From the NCBI GenBank assembly GCA_963969495.1, contig OZ018321.1, positions 139,028,685 to 139,092,684 of the forward strand: DNA of 64,000 nucleotides. Reading direction: 5' to 3'. Positions 44,965 through 56,010 of this stretch are shown in pieces (the first letter of the stretch is position 1; the number at the start of each line of letters is the position of its first letter). Both the position numbers and the translations under genes were made by a program. This DNA comes from Ceratothoa steindachneri (taxonomy: Eukaryota > Arthropoda > Malacostraca > Isopoda > Cymothoidae). The notes beneath the pieces were generated by a model. That model saw nothing but the letters and a program-made list of their open reading frames with translations, was not told where the DNA came from and did not search any database.

Positions 44965-46078
44965 TTTGGGGGGACGATGTCCAATTTTCTTACAAATTTT
45001 GTGAATGATGCAGTTTTACACGCTGATTTCAACAATGGAATTTATCTTTTGGCGAAATGGACGGTTAAAGTGTTGTGGTTGGGTTAGATTTCGTTAGGTT
45101 AAGTTAAAAAGTTTTTCAGTTAGCTGAAGTAAATATATGTAATTTAAACATATCTATTGAATATTTAAAAAATATAGAAATGATATTAACGTTTTAACTC
45201 CGAAATATACTATATTGTATATTATAATCATTATGTATTATAATTATTTATTGTTATTCTTATTAATTACTATTATTAGTATTAGGGATTATTGGTACTT
45301 ATTATTTATTATTATCAGTAATGCTATTCCCTCAACATTTTCTACCTGAACTTTGCGTCAGGAGGAGAATTCCCCCTAGAGTGTTCCGTCTGGTAGTCAT
45401 GGTGCCTTGGTGGACTACATGCCATCCTGGGATCTCTACTTCTCTTTATTAAATAGACACCCACCCCTTTGCGAACCTTTTCTATCCACATAGGTTCTGA
45501 ATAGGTCTGTATTTCCGTATCTCCTACGTCACAAAAATTCACCCAAATACGAATCCCACATCGAGCGGGGAGTCCCACAACGACGCTTGTTTGAGTGTTT
45601 CAGTAAATTCAATCTTCTCTCGATTAGCTGAGTGTTTGTGTGTTTTTCCCTCCGAACAAACGAACTCGACACTGTGACTGACTGGTCTATATTTAAAATT
45701 GTACCCAGGAATATCTGTTATATGGCTGTACGACTTCTACATGTCGCTTATTATTGTGGTTCCGGATTGAATTGAAAATTGAATACATTTCTCTAATGTC
45801 TGACGATTTCGTGATTGAAGAGTATAGAAATTAGGTTAGGTTAGAGATCACAAACTTTTCAGATTCCACACTGGTTCCACATCATTCATAATGAGTAAAT
45901 TTTTGAAAAGAACGGTTATATGTGAAAATATGTTAACTTAACCTAACCCAAGCCAACCATAACTTTTAATTGTCCGTTTCTCCCCAAAAATATATTCCAT
46001 TTTTTAAATCAGCGTGTAAAACTGGATCATTGACAAAATTTATTAAAATAATCGGACACCGTCCAACAAACCCCAAAG
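44965..46078. mobile_element. Fold-back element with long terminal inverted repeats
   Basis: Arms of about 160 bp (44965-45128 and 45918-46078) are inverted copies at roughly 75-80% identity by eye, sharing AGTTTTACACGCTGATTT and GTTAGGTTAAGTTAA. The outer ends are GGGGGGACGATGTCC and GGACACCGTCCAACAAACCC. The interior (about 790 bp) has no transposase; its longest frame is 78 codons (45342-45578 minus, unrecognised). This fits a non-autonomous DNA element; the superfamily is unknown. Confidence 0.75.
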
Positions 46079-47885
46079 GTCTGTCTGAACAATATTTTGT
46101 TATAGCAATCACTAACGAAGGGTAAATTAGTGATCTAAATGATTTAAATGTTCTATCGAGTTGTTTATATATAAAATTTAATTAAGTATTCCAAGTGCCC
46201 CAAATGCTCTCCATCGGCTTATTGTGCCTCTGCATGCGTTGGCTTAGCCTATGGACCGAAGGAAGTCTAGTCTTCATCCACTAGCTTGCTTCGAGACGTA
46301 GCCTACGTACTTATTCCACGATACAAACTCTACAGCATTCAATTTAATTTAGCTCAGCAAAAGAATCCATTTTGTCTAAGCATTTGACACCCGAGCCACA
46401 AAAACGTGTTTTGAAATAAAATTGGAAATTTGAGAATGTGGTCAAAGTACAACAGCAATGTATCCGGGAATTGGTACAAAGCCACCGAAACGTCTCGCCA
46501 TTACAAGCATCCGTGGCAAGTTTGAGGCAGAGGATGATGCTCAAGATATGGCTGGCACAAATCTAGTGCGGCGAAAATTCAAATTTAGTTTTGCAAAGGT
46601 TTACTCGATCACTTAGGCAATTTTAAATTCGTCACAATGAAAAAGCAACATTCCAAGGACTTTACACTCCATGACTGAAAATGATTAAACCATTGTTGCC
46701 AGATTTATATAACCAAAGGTAGCAAGCAGACTTTGGAGGACTTAAAAGAAACGTAGTGTTAGAAAAGTTAGCCCAAATAAATATATAAACCTACCAAAAA
46801 TCTGCAAGAATTTAACCTACCTTAAATTTTTAAAGGTAAAAAACTATTTTCAAAACTAATTTTTTCTCTGAAAAGCTCTTCAGCGTTCCACAGTTCACTT
46901 TCTTCTTCACCTACACTATAATGGTTATAAAAGGATGAGTCATAGATCAGCATAGAGTGTTGGGTATCATGATCAACAGCATTGAAATTTTGACTCCACG
47001 CTTATTCAAATACTTAGTATGGATGATAAAAATCCAAGTCTCATTCATTCTTTTCCTCAACTTAGTGTTTACTGATGTAACTCACAAAATAACACGTTCA
47101 ATACAAGCATTACTTATCGGCGAGGCTGAACTTTGCTAAATCTTTAAAAATGAGATCTCCTCCAGTATTTCTTACTGAGATTCCTTTGCCCCAAATTGGC
47201 AGCCATTACGCGGCGCATTTTCGTCCAAAATATTATTCCATTCAATATTTAGGGCCTGAAGATTTTCTTTGTAGGTCGCACGTTCCTGCGCCGGGGGGAC
47301 CTCCCCCCGAGGCCAGAGCTTGCTTCCTCCTCGTTGCCATTTCCCCTTTTTATTGTTGTTTTTTTTTCATATTCATATTTAAAGTAGCCTAGTGCTAGGC
47401 TGTCGTGAGTGCGGCGACTTGTGCCCAAGTGGGTAGTCGCCAAATAGGCTCCTAAAAAAAAGAAGAACTGAAGCCCTGACTCTCAATATAGCAAATATTG
47501 CTCTGTTTAGCCAGCTCAAGTGGAAGCTCTCGAAAATGAGGTCATGGGGGAATATTTCGTATTGTGTTTCAACATTACTCGAGACCCGAAGTAAAATTTC
47601 TTTGCACGCTTTTAATAAAAATTGATGGAATCTAGATTGAGTTTCAACCAATCGCTCTTCTTTATGTTTAATTTGATTTTCTCGGTTAACGGTTGAAAGA
47701 TTCAAAGCCAAAATCCCCCTTTTCAGAGGGAGAAAAATTGATTGGTCGTTCAAGTTTACCTCTAGTTTTACAGTCGGATTTTAGAGAGGTACAAGTCGTA
47801 GAGGTTCTTTTCCATTATTTATAAGTTTTTAGATATCTAAATACGCTACTTTTCTCAAGCAGATCTGTGAAGCCAGCATATACCT
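46079..47885. other. Largely unassigned; includes an unidentified 124-codon minus frame
   Basis: The minus frame 47379-47753 reads MNDQSIFLPLKRGILALNLS, then ENQIKHKEERLVETQSRFHQ and FLLKACKEILLRVSSNVE. It is not low complexity and could be an exon or relic, but I cannot name it. TTGTTATAGCAATCACTAAC...AAATTAGTGATCTAA at 46095-46140 recurs inverted near 51985-52025. Confidence 0.25.
46432..46487 (+). repeat. Dispersed direct repeat, copy 2
   Basis: Matches 44847-44904 (GAGAATGTGG...GGTACAAAGCCAC). Confidence 0.7.
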
Positions 47886-48100
47886 ACTATTCTACCCTAG
47901 TCTAGCATAGCTTATTATTGTCTCGCCTAACATACTATATGCTATCCTAGCATATCATATTATAGCCTAAATTAGCCTAGTATATCTTACCATAGCTTAG
48001 CATAGTATAGCCTAGCCTACAATAGGCTAGAATAGCATAGACTATTCTAGGCTTGTCTAGCAGAGTATAGCATATTATAGCCTAGTCTAGCAGAGTATCG
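47886..48100. repeat. Low-complexity TAGCCTAGTATAG-type repeat
   Basis: A degenerate array built from TAGC/CTAG words (TATAGCCTAGTCTAGCAGAG and variants) with no fixed period; many words are self-complementary. Confidence 0.75.
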
Positions 48101-48300
48101 GCCGAAAAGTTATGATGTTATTGCCAAAACAAAATAATTCCAAGGCTAAACTTGGGGGGGACTTTGGCAATTATACTATTCGAAAGAGAATGTTAAACAG
48201 CATAAGTGTTTCAAATTTCGTTAGAATCGGTCAAATAGTTACAATGTTATTACAAAAAAAAAAAAAAAGCAAAACGGACACCGACTGATATAGTGAGGTG
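48101..48300 (+). repeat. Dispersed repeat, single unit
   Basis: GGACTTTGGCAATTATACTA...CAAATTTCGTTAGAATCGG...GTTACAATGTTATTA followed by an A-run and GACACCGACTGATATAGTGAGG. The same sequence occurs as a tandem pair at 57900-58200. The A-run and terminal ATAGTGAG suggest a retroposon 3' end, but the family is not identified. Confidence 0.7.
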
Positions 48301-49284
48301 TAGAGTCGCTCACGCCTGACTCGTACGCGACTAAAAGACAGACGGGAGTAAATTACTAGGAGTCAAGAGGAGCGGCTTCACCATTTCTTCTGGCGTAGAC
48401 CAAGAGTTCCTCGAAAACAAACATGATTAGCGAATGTTTAGGATTTTTTAAAGCAAAAATAATTCCAAATCGTGAACTTCAGAAAATTTAATAAAATTAA
48501 GGCATGGCTGATTATTTTTATTTCCTAGTATATAGACCACATTTCGATGGTAAAAGGCTTCCAGGATTGTTTATTCCAAATATCAAAAAGAATTCCGATA
48601 TAGAAAATAAGTGTGGATATGAATAAAACTAGACTATGGGTAAATTATTAAGAGATACTCGTCTGTACAGAAAACTTTTATTTTTTCTAGGACAAATCAA
48701 TTGTTGCTAGAGCCAGAGTAGCCGTAGGGAAGAATGGTTTTTGGTATAATGAATGGTTTTAAAAAAGTTCTTTCTAAGGGTTTATTTAGGGATCGAAGAA
48801 TTAGAGCGCAGGATTGGTTTTTCGTATATTCAAAGCTTTAATCAAAGTTTTCTAAGAGTTGCTTTAGATTTTGAAAAGAACATTTATCAGGAATGTTTTT
48901 TCCTATATTTGAAGCTTTTATCCAAATAATTTATAAGAGCTATCATTTTTATCACCTTATACCTTTCACTCCCTGAATATAGGAATGAATATGAGAAAGG
49001 TTGGAATAAAATTAATTTTAAAAATATTATATACAATAAAGTATTTAAAAATAAGATTATTAATAAAAGAGAAGATAAAAAGAAGTTATTCTAAAAGATA
49101 TTGAAATTTTCTATTGGGAGAAGATATAGAAAAAGAAGAAAATAATAAGGATCTTTTCTCTTATTATGGCGCAATTTCCTCTCCTCGGCCTGTGACATTA
49201 TTAGGTTTACGATATCCTTTCATTTGTTTGGAAGCATAAGCATTGTTTTCACCCTTAAAAAAATGATAACGTACGAAGTTGCTA
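48301..49284. other. Unassigned AT-rich sequence
   Basis: No gene or clear repeat recognised. Confidence 0.5.
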
Positions 49285-50115
49285 GGGAGATGCAAAATAC
49301 GAACGAGCAGTCAAGTATTCGCAATAAAAAGGTATTGTGCCTCAGCAGAGAATTTGCAAAAATGGACACAGCCTGAAACTTTCATTGTCCCATTACCCAC
49401 CTTTATGGCGCTATCACAAAAAGGGTGTAAAAATAAATCCGGATTGAGAAATGATACCTGATTAGAAGGGTCAAAAATACCTATGGGAACAATCATCTTT
49501 TTCGTGCATGCATGGTGCAACAACTTAATGACTACCGTTTTTTGTAAAGAAAAACTAAAAATGCCATGCAATGCTATTACGGACTGTAAGAACTATCTCC
49601 GTAAGTATGCGCAAATTCGTTAATCCCAAATCCTATAAGATCGGTGGAAATGGATTGACAGTAGAAATAGATGAATCCTTGTTATCACGAAGAAAGAATA
49701 ATGTCGGGAAGGTTTTTGCCAGTGCAGTAGGTTTTCGGAGGGATTTGCAGGGAAACGCGCGAATGTTTTATGTATGTAATTCCTGATAGATTAACAGAAA
49801 CATTATTTTATATTATTAAAGAATGCGTATTGCCTGGTACGACTATTATTCCCGATAAGTGGCACGCATACAATGGAATTGATTCCTTGTCAGAGATGCA
49901 GCATAAACATTTTACTGTTAACCACTCGAAGAACTTTAATGATCCACAAACAAGTACATAAGAACATAAGAAAAGAAGGAGACTGCAAAAGACCATTCAT
50001 GGCCTACACTTGGCAGCTCCTGTGAAGTGCCCACACAAGCCACATAGTCGCTTTGGGCCAAGGCAAAAATGGGGAATAAAATTGAATGTGGAACTGCTCG
50101 TTTTTGATCGACTCC
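49285..50115 (+). pseudogene. Merlin/IS1595-family (ISXO2-like) transposase
   Basis: In several frames: an N-terminal ENLQKWTQPE segment, then IIFFVHAWCNNLMTTVFCKE and KLKMPCNAITDCKNYLRKYA, the helical region before the catalytic fold. IGGNGLTVEIDESLLSRRKN follows (first D in EIDES, about 49669), then VIPDRLTETLFYIIKECVLP and GTTIIPDKWHAYNGI (second D near 49855), HKHFTVNHSKNFNDPQTST to a stop near 49960. The last acidic residue and C-terminus are lost where a roughly 70-bp dispersed repeat begins (49955). This is a eukaryotic Merlin transposon relic; IS1595 elements are its bacterial relatives. Terminal repeats were not found. Confidence 0.85.
49955..50025 (+). repeat. Dispersed short repeat, copy 1
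   Basis: ACATAAGAACATAAGAAAAG...CCTACACTTGGCAGCTCCTG recurs as the reverse complement at 63180-63250 with about 97% identity by eye. The two copies share no flanking sequence, so the roughly 70-bp block looks like an independent mobile unit or a conserved tail. Confidence 0.8.
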
Positions 50116-51019
50116 TATATGTGAGAATTTTTATGGAGGCAACGAAATAAAAGAAAAGACTTAGTTGCTCAAATTTACATAGACGTTGTAAAGTTTTCTA
50201 AATTAAATAATAGTTAGCCTTTACTTTTTTTTACCTTCCGTAATTTTTTTTTCTTTCTTCCTATTCGCCCCCACCAAACCACAAAATAAATATAACATAA
50301 AAATAATCACATCCATCGATTTCCGCGCATGAGAAAGTCAGTTGAGATATCTATCTTAAAACCTACTCACTCGAGTAACCGGCCGTTTAGCCATCTGGCT
50401 GAGGAGACGAAATTTCGCCATACCATAATAAGAGAAAAGATCCTATAATAAATATATTTCATAAGAATTTGAAACTATAGGAAAGGTAACTACTCAACTC
50501 GATCCTGAAATGAAAATACTGATAGCCTTACTTTGGCCGAAGGCCACAGACACAAGGTCTGCCTGCGAAGCTGAAGCTCCTTTTGTTAAACGTATTATTT
50601 AGTATACCTTGAAGAATAATTTAAGGAAATCTTTTATGTGGTTTTAAGTATTCGATACAAAATAGCTCGAAATAATGTATCTGCCCTTTTGTCATTGTAG
50701 CCTATATGGTATCTAAGAAAAAAAGAAGAAAGTAGAATAGTGAGTAAATTTAAGTATACTACTCACTATTTATCGTCTGTCATGATAATATAAACAGGTA
50801 CAGAGGAGTAGCTTATACAGTGCGTTTCAAGTAAATTAATACTGAATTGAAAGTGTGTTTAAAGGCTAATGGGACTGCACCAATGTAGGTTACTTGACCT
50901 TAGACACGTTCAATAAAAGTTTAGATTTCATGCGAGTAACAACATATGCGTTTTTTTCTGAGAACCCCAGCTTAAATCGGAAATTAGTAGGGCATACTCG
51001 CGTCCCTCTGCGCCGGGAG
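50116..51019. other. Unassigned AT-rich sequence
   Basis: No coding signature; poly-T and AT-rich tracts only. Confidence 0.5.
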
Positions 51020-51570
51020 AAGCGTGAAAGAGATTGTGAATTTGTTTAATTACCCGAAGAACCTTGTTTACAAAGTGAAAAGGCAGTGTGAGGAAGTTGC
51101 GAATAAGGACGAAGTGCCTACGGTCATGCACAACAAATTTCCCGCTTCTTTGATGGTTATGGGCATGGTCACCCACGAGGGGCGTGTTATGCCCCCTCAC
51201 ATTGGCTTCACGGCATCAAGCTCAATTCGGACGATTACATTGAGGTGCTGAAGACTGTCTTCAAGCCTTGGGTGGACCAAGAAGACGTGAGAGTTTTCCA
51301 GCAGAACGCTGCTCCCGTACCACAAAGGCATGGAAAACACTCGTGGTTATTTAACAACGTCCCGCACTGCATCCCCCTAGATAATTTCGTGCGGGGCATT
51401 GTTGAAAAGGATGTCACTAAGGTTGCTCACAACACTTTAGTATTTCTGAAGGCCGCAATTGTGCAGGCAATGTCATTCATTGACAGGGGAGTCCATACAT
51501 AACCAAGCCATTCAACCAGTTCAGGTCCCGCCTGGAGAAGAAGCTCGTCAGGGAAGATGGTGGCCATTTC
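51020..51570 (+). pseudogene. Tc1/mariner-superfamily transposase with internal deletion
   Basis: Starts with a helix-turn-helix remnant (VKEIVNLFNYPKNLVYKVKR) and jumps to SLMVMGMVTHEGRVMPPHIG, then DYIEVLKTVFKPWVDQEDVR and VFQQNAAPVPQRHGKH (second catalytic position, D changed to N). PLDNFVRGIVEKD (third position) and LKAAIVQAMSFIDRGV follow, ending SRLEKKLVREDGGHFE. Frames change near 51225 and 51502. The region with the first catalytic residue is deleted. The motifs fit insect IS630-Tc1-mariner proteins distinct from the mariner and Tc1 copies elsewhere here. Confidence 0.8.
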
Positions 51571-52107
51571 GAATGATTTTCCAACTAAATATATCGTTAC
51601 ATTTGTGTGTAAATTCTTGTGAGAATATATTGTCTTTGTTTGGGAAAACATCTTGTTTTCTTTTCCGTGTACAATTTATATCGATTTACCTGAAACCCCC
51701 TGGACACCTTGCGGAAGCGACTCTTCCATTCCCCCCCAAGTAAGCCAGCCAAAAGAAACCCATACCCAACACCAGCCCTGTAAGCCTACTATATCAAATT
51801 GCTTGGGAGTAATTCGAAGTAGCCCAAAAGGTAGCAAGTCGCAAAAATGAGCTCAATCCGCTACTTTTTGTCCAATCCTGGCAAACCAGGACTAAACTAC
51901 GTTACATTTCGTTGATAATACAAAGCAAGGCTTAGTCGACACATGCAGATGCGCAATAATGGCGAGGGAGGAATATTTTGAGCACTTAGATCACTAATTT
52001 ACTTTTGGCGTTGCTATAACAATATATTATTTCTGTTGTTTTTTTTAAATGATAAGATATATGATTTTATTAATATTATATACTAGAAACAACACCATAT
52101 ACATATA
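51571..52107. other. Unassigned sequence
   Basis: No gene recognised. The stretch at 51985-52025 is an inverted match to 46095-46140. Confidence 0.5.
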
Positions 52108-52163
52108 TATACACGTGTTACCTCGTCATTTTTACCTTTATATATATATATATATATATATAT
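52108..52163. repeat. PLE-type terminus joined to (TA)n
   Basis: ACACGTGTTACCTCGTCATT followed by TTTACC (52111-52136) matches both ends of the PLE-4 element (59870 and 60704). It runs directly into a 26-bp (TA)n at 52138-52163. Confidence 0.7.
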
Positions 52164-52204
52164 GATTTGGCTTGTTATAGCTTGCAAGCTTTCATAAAAT
52201 AAGA

Positions 52205-52510
52205 GCAATAATAGAGTAAGAAAGAAGGAAGTAAGAGATAGGAAAAGTAATAAAATAATATAAACACTTATCCATTGAAGAAAGTTAAAGATTAGGTGGG
52301 GTTCGAACCTACGCCATCGAACGTTTTCTTTTTCAGGCCACTGAGCTAACCAGTAGGCTAGTATATTGATAATAGTAACCTAGCAAAGAGCGCTCTATGG
52401 CATAGGATTGAACCCTACTTATGCTTTTCCTTTCTTTAACGGATAAAAGTGTTTATATTATTTTATTCCTTTTCCCATTTTCTTCTTTCTTTCTTAATCT
52501 ATGTTTGGTC
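52205..52510. repeat. Inverted pair of tRNA-derived SINE-like units
   Basis: Outer arms of about 85 bp (52205-52292 and 52420-52505) are inverted repeats sharing AATAAAATAATATAAACACT and a GA-rich tract. Each arm leads into a tRNA-like segment: minus-strand TGGTTAGCTCAGTGGCCTGA (box A) with GTAGGTTCGAACCCCAC (T-arm-like) at 52293-52360, and a diverged inverted counterpart at 52395-52425. The fold-back could result from two opposed SINE insertions. Confidence 0.7.
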
Positions 52511-52534
52511 TTATTTTATTATTTTAATTATATA

Positions 52535-54712
52535 GTACCGACCAAAACGATCAGAGCGCTTGTATTTCTATTACATCTTCCATAACTTGTCCGATAAAAT
52601 CCAATGTTTCCAAAATTGGAATCCATCTGCCTAAATGTTAGTCAGATAAGCAATTTACTAGAGAAAATTAAGTGTCCAAAGTGATCCGAACGTTTAGGTT
52701 TCTTGTAGAAATTCTGAAAACCTATGGCATAAAACTTTTAGGTAAAGAAGGTAACTCAACTGGTAGACCAAGGAAGACCGAGCCATTACCCTAATTGAGA
52801 AGGACTGTATCACCACTGCTGCATCAGTTTCTCAAGAAATTAGGCCATCAATGTCTCCAGGCAAACTGTGTCTTGTTCTTCTGGAAGACGAATCTTCACG
52901 CTCGCAAACCCGCAGTCAAGCCATTGATCAGTCTGAAAAAAAGAAGACTCAGCTTGCATTCGCATGGGCAAGTTACATCGGCGGATGACTAATAGAGCTA
53001 AGTCTACTTCAATGAGGAATCTAAGTTCGATTTGTTCGGATCCGATAGTAGGGGTTTCGTTGATCGCAGAGCAGGCGAAAGATTATCTGTCAATTGCACC
53101 AAAAGAGTCAAAGAAGTTTGGCGGAAGAAGTGTCATGTTCTGGAGCGTGATTTCGATCGAAGGCACTAGGCCACATATGTGCTTACGGAGCACATGAATG
53201 CACAAGTCTACAAAGAATGGTTGCAACAGCATGCTTTGACCCATACGCTAGCCTCAAGCCTAACCTGCAATTGTCATGCGGCATAATGCCCCCTGCAACA
53301 CCGCCATGTCCGCGAAGACCTTTCCGGACAGAAGTATAAAACGAGAATTCCGAAAGCAGTTCAAGAACTGTGAGAATTTTTTCAAGATTACTGCGCAAGT
53401 GTGTCGACAGTTGGTTCTTTCTTGCGGCAAGAGATGTTAAAGCGTCGTCAAGAATAACACCTCTAATCTTAATACGAGGGGCGGTCAATAAGTTTTGCAA
53501 TTTGGATATAAGGAAACGAGATATGAGGAAAAGTGTTTTATTATTTTTCAATATAACTACCCTCGGTTTCAATGCACTTGCGCCACTTGTCCCTGAGGCT
53601 TAGAATTCCCGACAACCAGAAATCTGCCGACTGCTGTTCAATCCACTCCTGGACGGCGAGCTGGACATCTTCATCGTGCCCAAACCGGCGTCCACGCAGT
53701 GCAGCCTTGAGCTGGCGGAGTAAAAAGTAGTCGCTAGGGGCCAGATCTGGACTGTAGGGGGAAGGGGATGGTTGAGCTCCCAGAATCCGCACTCGCACTC
53801 GCGCAGGGCAGCTTGTGTAACGCTGGCCTTGTGGACTTTGACGACGTTGAAGTTGATCATGGGGCGTCAGGTTTCTAGGGACCCAATGGGAAGAGACTTT
53901 GGTCATGGCCAAATTGTCGTGGATGATGTTGATAACACTTCCATGTGATATGTCAAGTTCTCGCTCGATTTCTTCGACCTTCAGCCGTCGATTTTCGAGG
54001 ATCATCATCTCCACACGGGCCACATTGTCCTCGTTGGTCACGTCTGACGGGCGTCCTGGACGGGGGTCATCTTCAAGGGACTCACAACCATGGCGCAACT
54101 CCATATTCCAGCGAGCAATGCTTGCATCGGAAGGGTCGGTGTCGGTTTACACTGCAACTATGCGTTCATGGATCTCTTTTGCATTCTTGCCTTCCTTGGT
54201 CAAATTTTATCACTGCGCTGTGCTCAACCTTCTCCATTGTTGAAATATTTGTGACTGACGATCTGCGATCAGCTACTGCTTCTTAAATAGACGAGGCAGG
54301 AGCGTGCGGCTGCAGGTCCTGACTTGTCATAACTTGTCCTAACACCCCCACAAACAGCTCCCCCTTCCTCGTTTTGCCCTACCGATTCGCAAAACTTATT
54401 AACCGCCCCTCGTACTCATTGTTTATAACTTGTACAAATGTTTTCTACTAATAATTTAATCGTTTTATTCCCCCACAAAAATGATTTCCGCTATCGTTAG
54501 GATTATTTTGGACACTTCAAATTTTTTTTCTAAATTGCTTCTCCGCTCATAACTTTCGTTTTCTTCATCCCAAGTCCCATAACCTTCTCTAATACGTAAC
54601 TTAGCCCTGTAGATTATCGTACATCAATTTTAAAAACCTTGGATTCGGGGAGCAAAATTATAGAATATGTAATAGAAATATTTGCGTTCTGATCGGTATG
54701 GACCGCAATATT
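52535..54712 (+). mobile_element. Tc1-like element of the second family (Tc1-2b) carrying a nested mariner
   Basis: Terminal inverted repeats GATCAGAGCGCTTGTATTTC (52549) and the complement of TTTGCGTTCTGATCGGTATG (54681-54700) define the ends. Decayed plus-strand transposase: a helix-turn-helix remnant near 52730-52830, FNEESKFDLFGSDSRGFVDR (first catalytic position, usual D replaced by N) near 53010, KKFGGRSVMFWSVISIEG near 53115, and RIPKAVQEL near 53350. Mariner-2 then interrupts the element at 53473. The right part resumes at 54415 and matches the 3' part of Tc1-2a. Without the mariner it is about 1.24 kb. Confidence 0.85.
53475..54412 (-). mobile_element. Internally deleted mariner (mariner-2, 938 bp) inside Tc1-2b
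   Basis: Terminal repeats CGAGGGGCGGTCAATAAGTT and complement, with TA at 53473-53474 and 54413-54414. Transposase (54236 to 53541, minus) has the N-terminal domain SLEDDPRPGRPSDVTNEDNV and RELDISHGSVINIIHDNLAM to WVPRNLT. It then joins VVKVHKASVTQAA, LAPSDYFLLRQLKAALRGRR and WRKCIETEGSYIEK. The junction is at the same place as in mariner-1, both earlier catalytic aspartates are gone, and a small frameshift lies in the N-terminus near 54205. Confidence 0.95.
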
Positions 54713-54724
54713 GCGTATGCAAAC

Positions 54725-54842
54725 ACTGTGCGTTTTATACATATACGTTGATCTTACATACGACTGAAAACTGGTTTTCCATTCGTAGGCAGGACACTGT
54801 TTTCCCGGCCTCTCCCCATAACGCCCCAACGTCCTGCAGAGA
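54725..54842 (+). promoter_or_regulatory. Putative promoter and 5' leader of the secreted-protein gene
   Basis: Between the Tc1-2b end (about 54712) and the ATG at 54843 lie a TATA-like TTTTATACATATA (54733-54745) and a CT/CCC-rich leader. If this is the native promoter, the transposon lies immediately upstream of it. The assignment rests only on position and motif. Confidence 0.3.
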
Positions 54843-54924
54843 ATGACTTACTCGTGTCGGATGCTCGGCCTCCTCTTCGCCGTCTGCACCTGCTTGAGTT
54901 ACGTCCACGGACAGGCGCAACAAG
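54843..54924 (+). CDS. First coding exon of a putative secreted protein
   Basis: ATG at 54843 in the context CAGAGAATGA opens 27 codons: MTYSCR, then the hydrophobic core MLGLLFAVCTCLSYVHG and QAQQ. This is a standard signal peptide with a likely cleavage after HG. The frame stops being needed at AAG|GTACGT (donor GT at 54925-54926), leaving a phase-1 intron, the usual arrangement for signal-peptide exons in animals. Codon use and GC content (about 55%) differ from the surrounding relics. The mature protein cannot be identified from this exon. Two downstream acceptors keep the frame open (56011 and 56352), but the true second exon may lie outside the window. I rate it the best host-gene candidate here. 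Confidence 0.6.
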
Positions 54925-56010
54925 GTACGTGCTACTAGGCCCTTTTTGCAACAGAAAACGTACACAAATGCACTGCGCTCTACCACCCCCATACACAATT
55001 GCCCTACCACCCCCATACACAATTGCCCTCCTACATTATTTCGCATTTAAGAAAGGACCGTCGCCTCTGAGTGTGAGATTTCGTCATTGTGATGTCATCT
55101 GCGCAGTGTAGAAGGGTAAATAAAGAATGAGGGAAAATATGAGGAAGATAGATAACTGCAGATTCACAAGCTGCAGCATGGTTTTCATCCTACACTGCAT
55201 ACCCTTCTGCGGTGGATAGTAAAAAGGGTGGGAAGAAGGCAGGCGTGTTAAATCCCCCCAACCTCCCACCGTAGCCAAGAGGGAAGGGTTGGCACCCAAT
55301 TCTCCCTCCCGGAACCCAAAAGAGTGAGTGAAGGATAGCCGCCGCCCAAGAGAAGTGGCTGGGCAGTGGACAGCCCTGATTATGGGTAACATGAGGGTGT
55401 TGAACCAGAGCTTCCAAATACCGTGTCGAGAAAAGCCTACACACGATACCTGTCTTGTGGATCAGGTGATACTAATGGGTCTCGTTGCCTTTCACGTGAT
55501 TCTTAGATGTTTGTCTTATATTGATACCATAAATTAATTAAGATATAAAAAATATTAAAATCGCAATCTAGTATAAAAAAACGGCTCAAAATCACAATCT
55601 ACTAAGGGCGGACATCGTTAGACGCTAAAATAACCTCTGGTTGTATCTTATAGGTTCCATTCTTACAAAAGCAAGCTAAATGTTCACTTATTGTTTTGGG
55701 AGACAATCATTTAGTGTTGTTTTAACTAGAGTGTTGGAGGGAAGCAGAAAAAAATGAATAATAACACTGATTTCTTGCTTAGTATTTATTAAATGAGTGT
55801 AATTTCGCGAGACTGAGGAAGAGGCGCTATTTTAAAGGATATTTTCTATCAAACGAACGAGACTAGTTGGGGGGGGCGGGAGGGAGGCAGGATACTTCCA
55901 AAACTAGTATCTTACAAACGAACGTCCTTTTCTCAGTATTTTAAAGTTCGTGAGTGAAATAAAGATATAATTTCACGTTGTATTTTACCATACCCCGCTT
56001 TTTTTCACAG
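54925..56010. other. Probable intron or downstream spacer
   Basis: No transposase. The segment 55130-55500 is GC-richer (GGAAGGGTTGGCACCCAATT, GAAGTGGCTGGGCAGTGG) and may be the 5' part of an unidentified LINE/SINE. A CCACCCCCATACACAATTGC motif is directly repeated at about 54985-55026. A G-run lies near 55870. Confidence 0.4.

Noticed and set aside
49285..50115. Bacterial contamination or an insertion sequence
   Set aside because: The sequence resembles IS1595, but eukaryotic Merlin elements explain it, and the flanks and decay match the host.
50928..51200. Minus-strand 90-codon frame
   Set aside because: It is the shadow of the plus-strand transposase relic.
52290..52360. Functional tRNA gene
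   Set aside because: Box A and T-arm are recognisable but acceptor and anticodon arms do not fold cleanly, and the unit lies in an inverted repeat.
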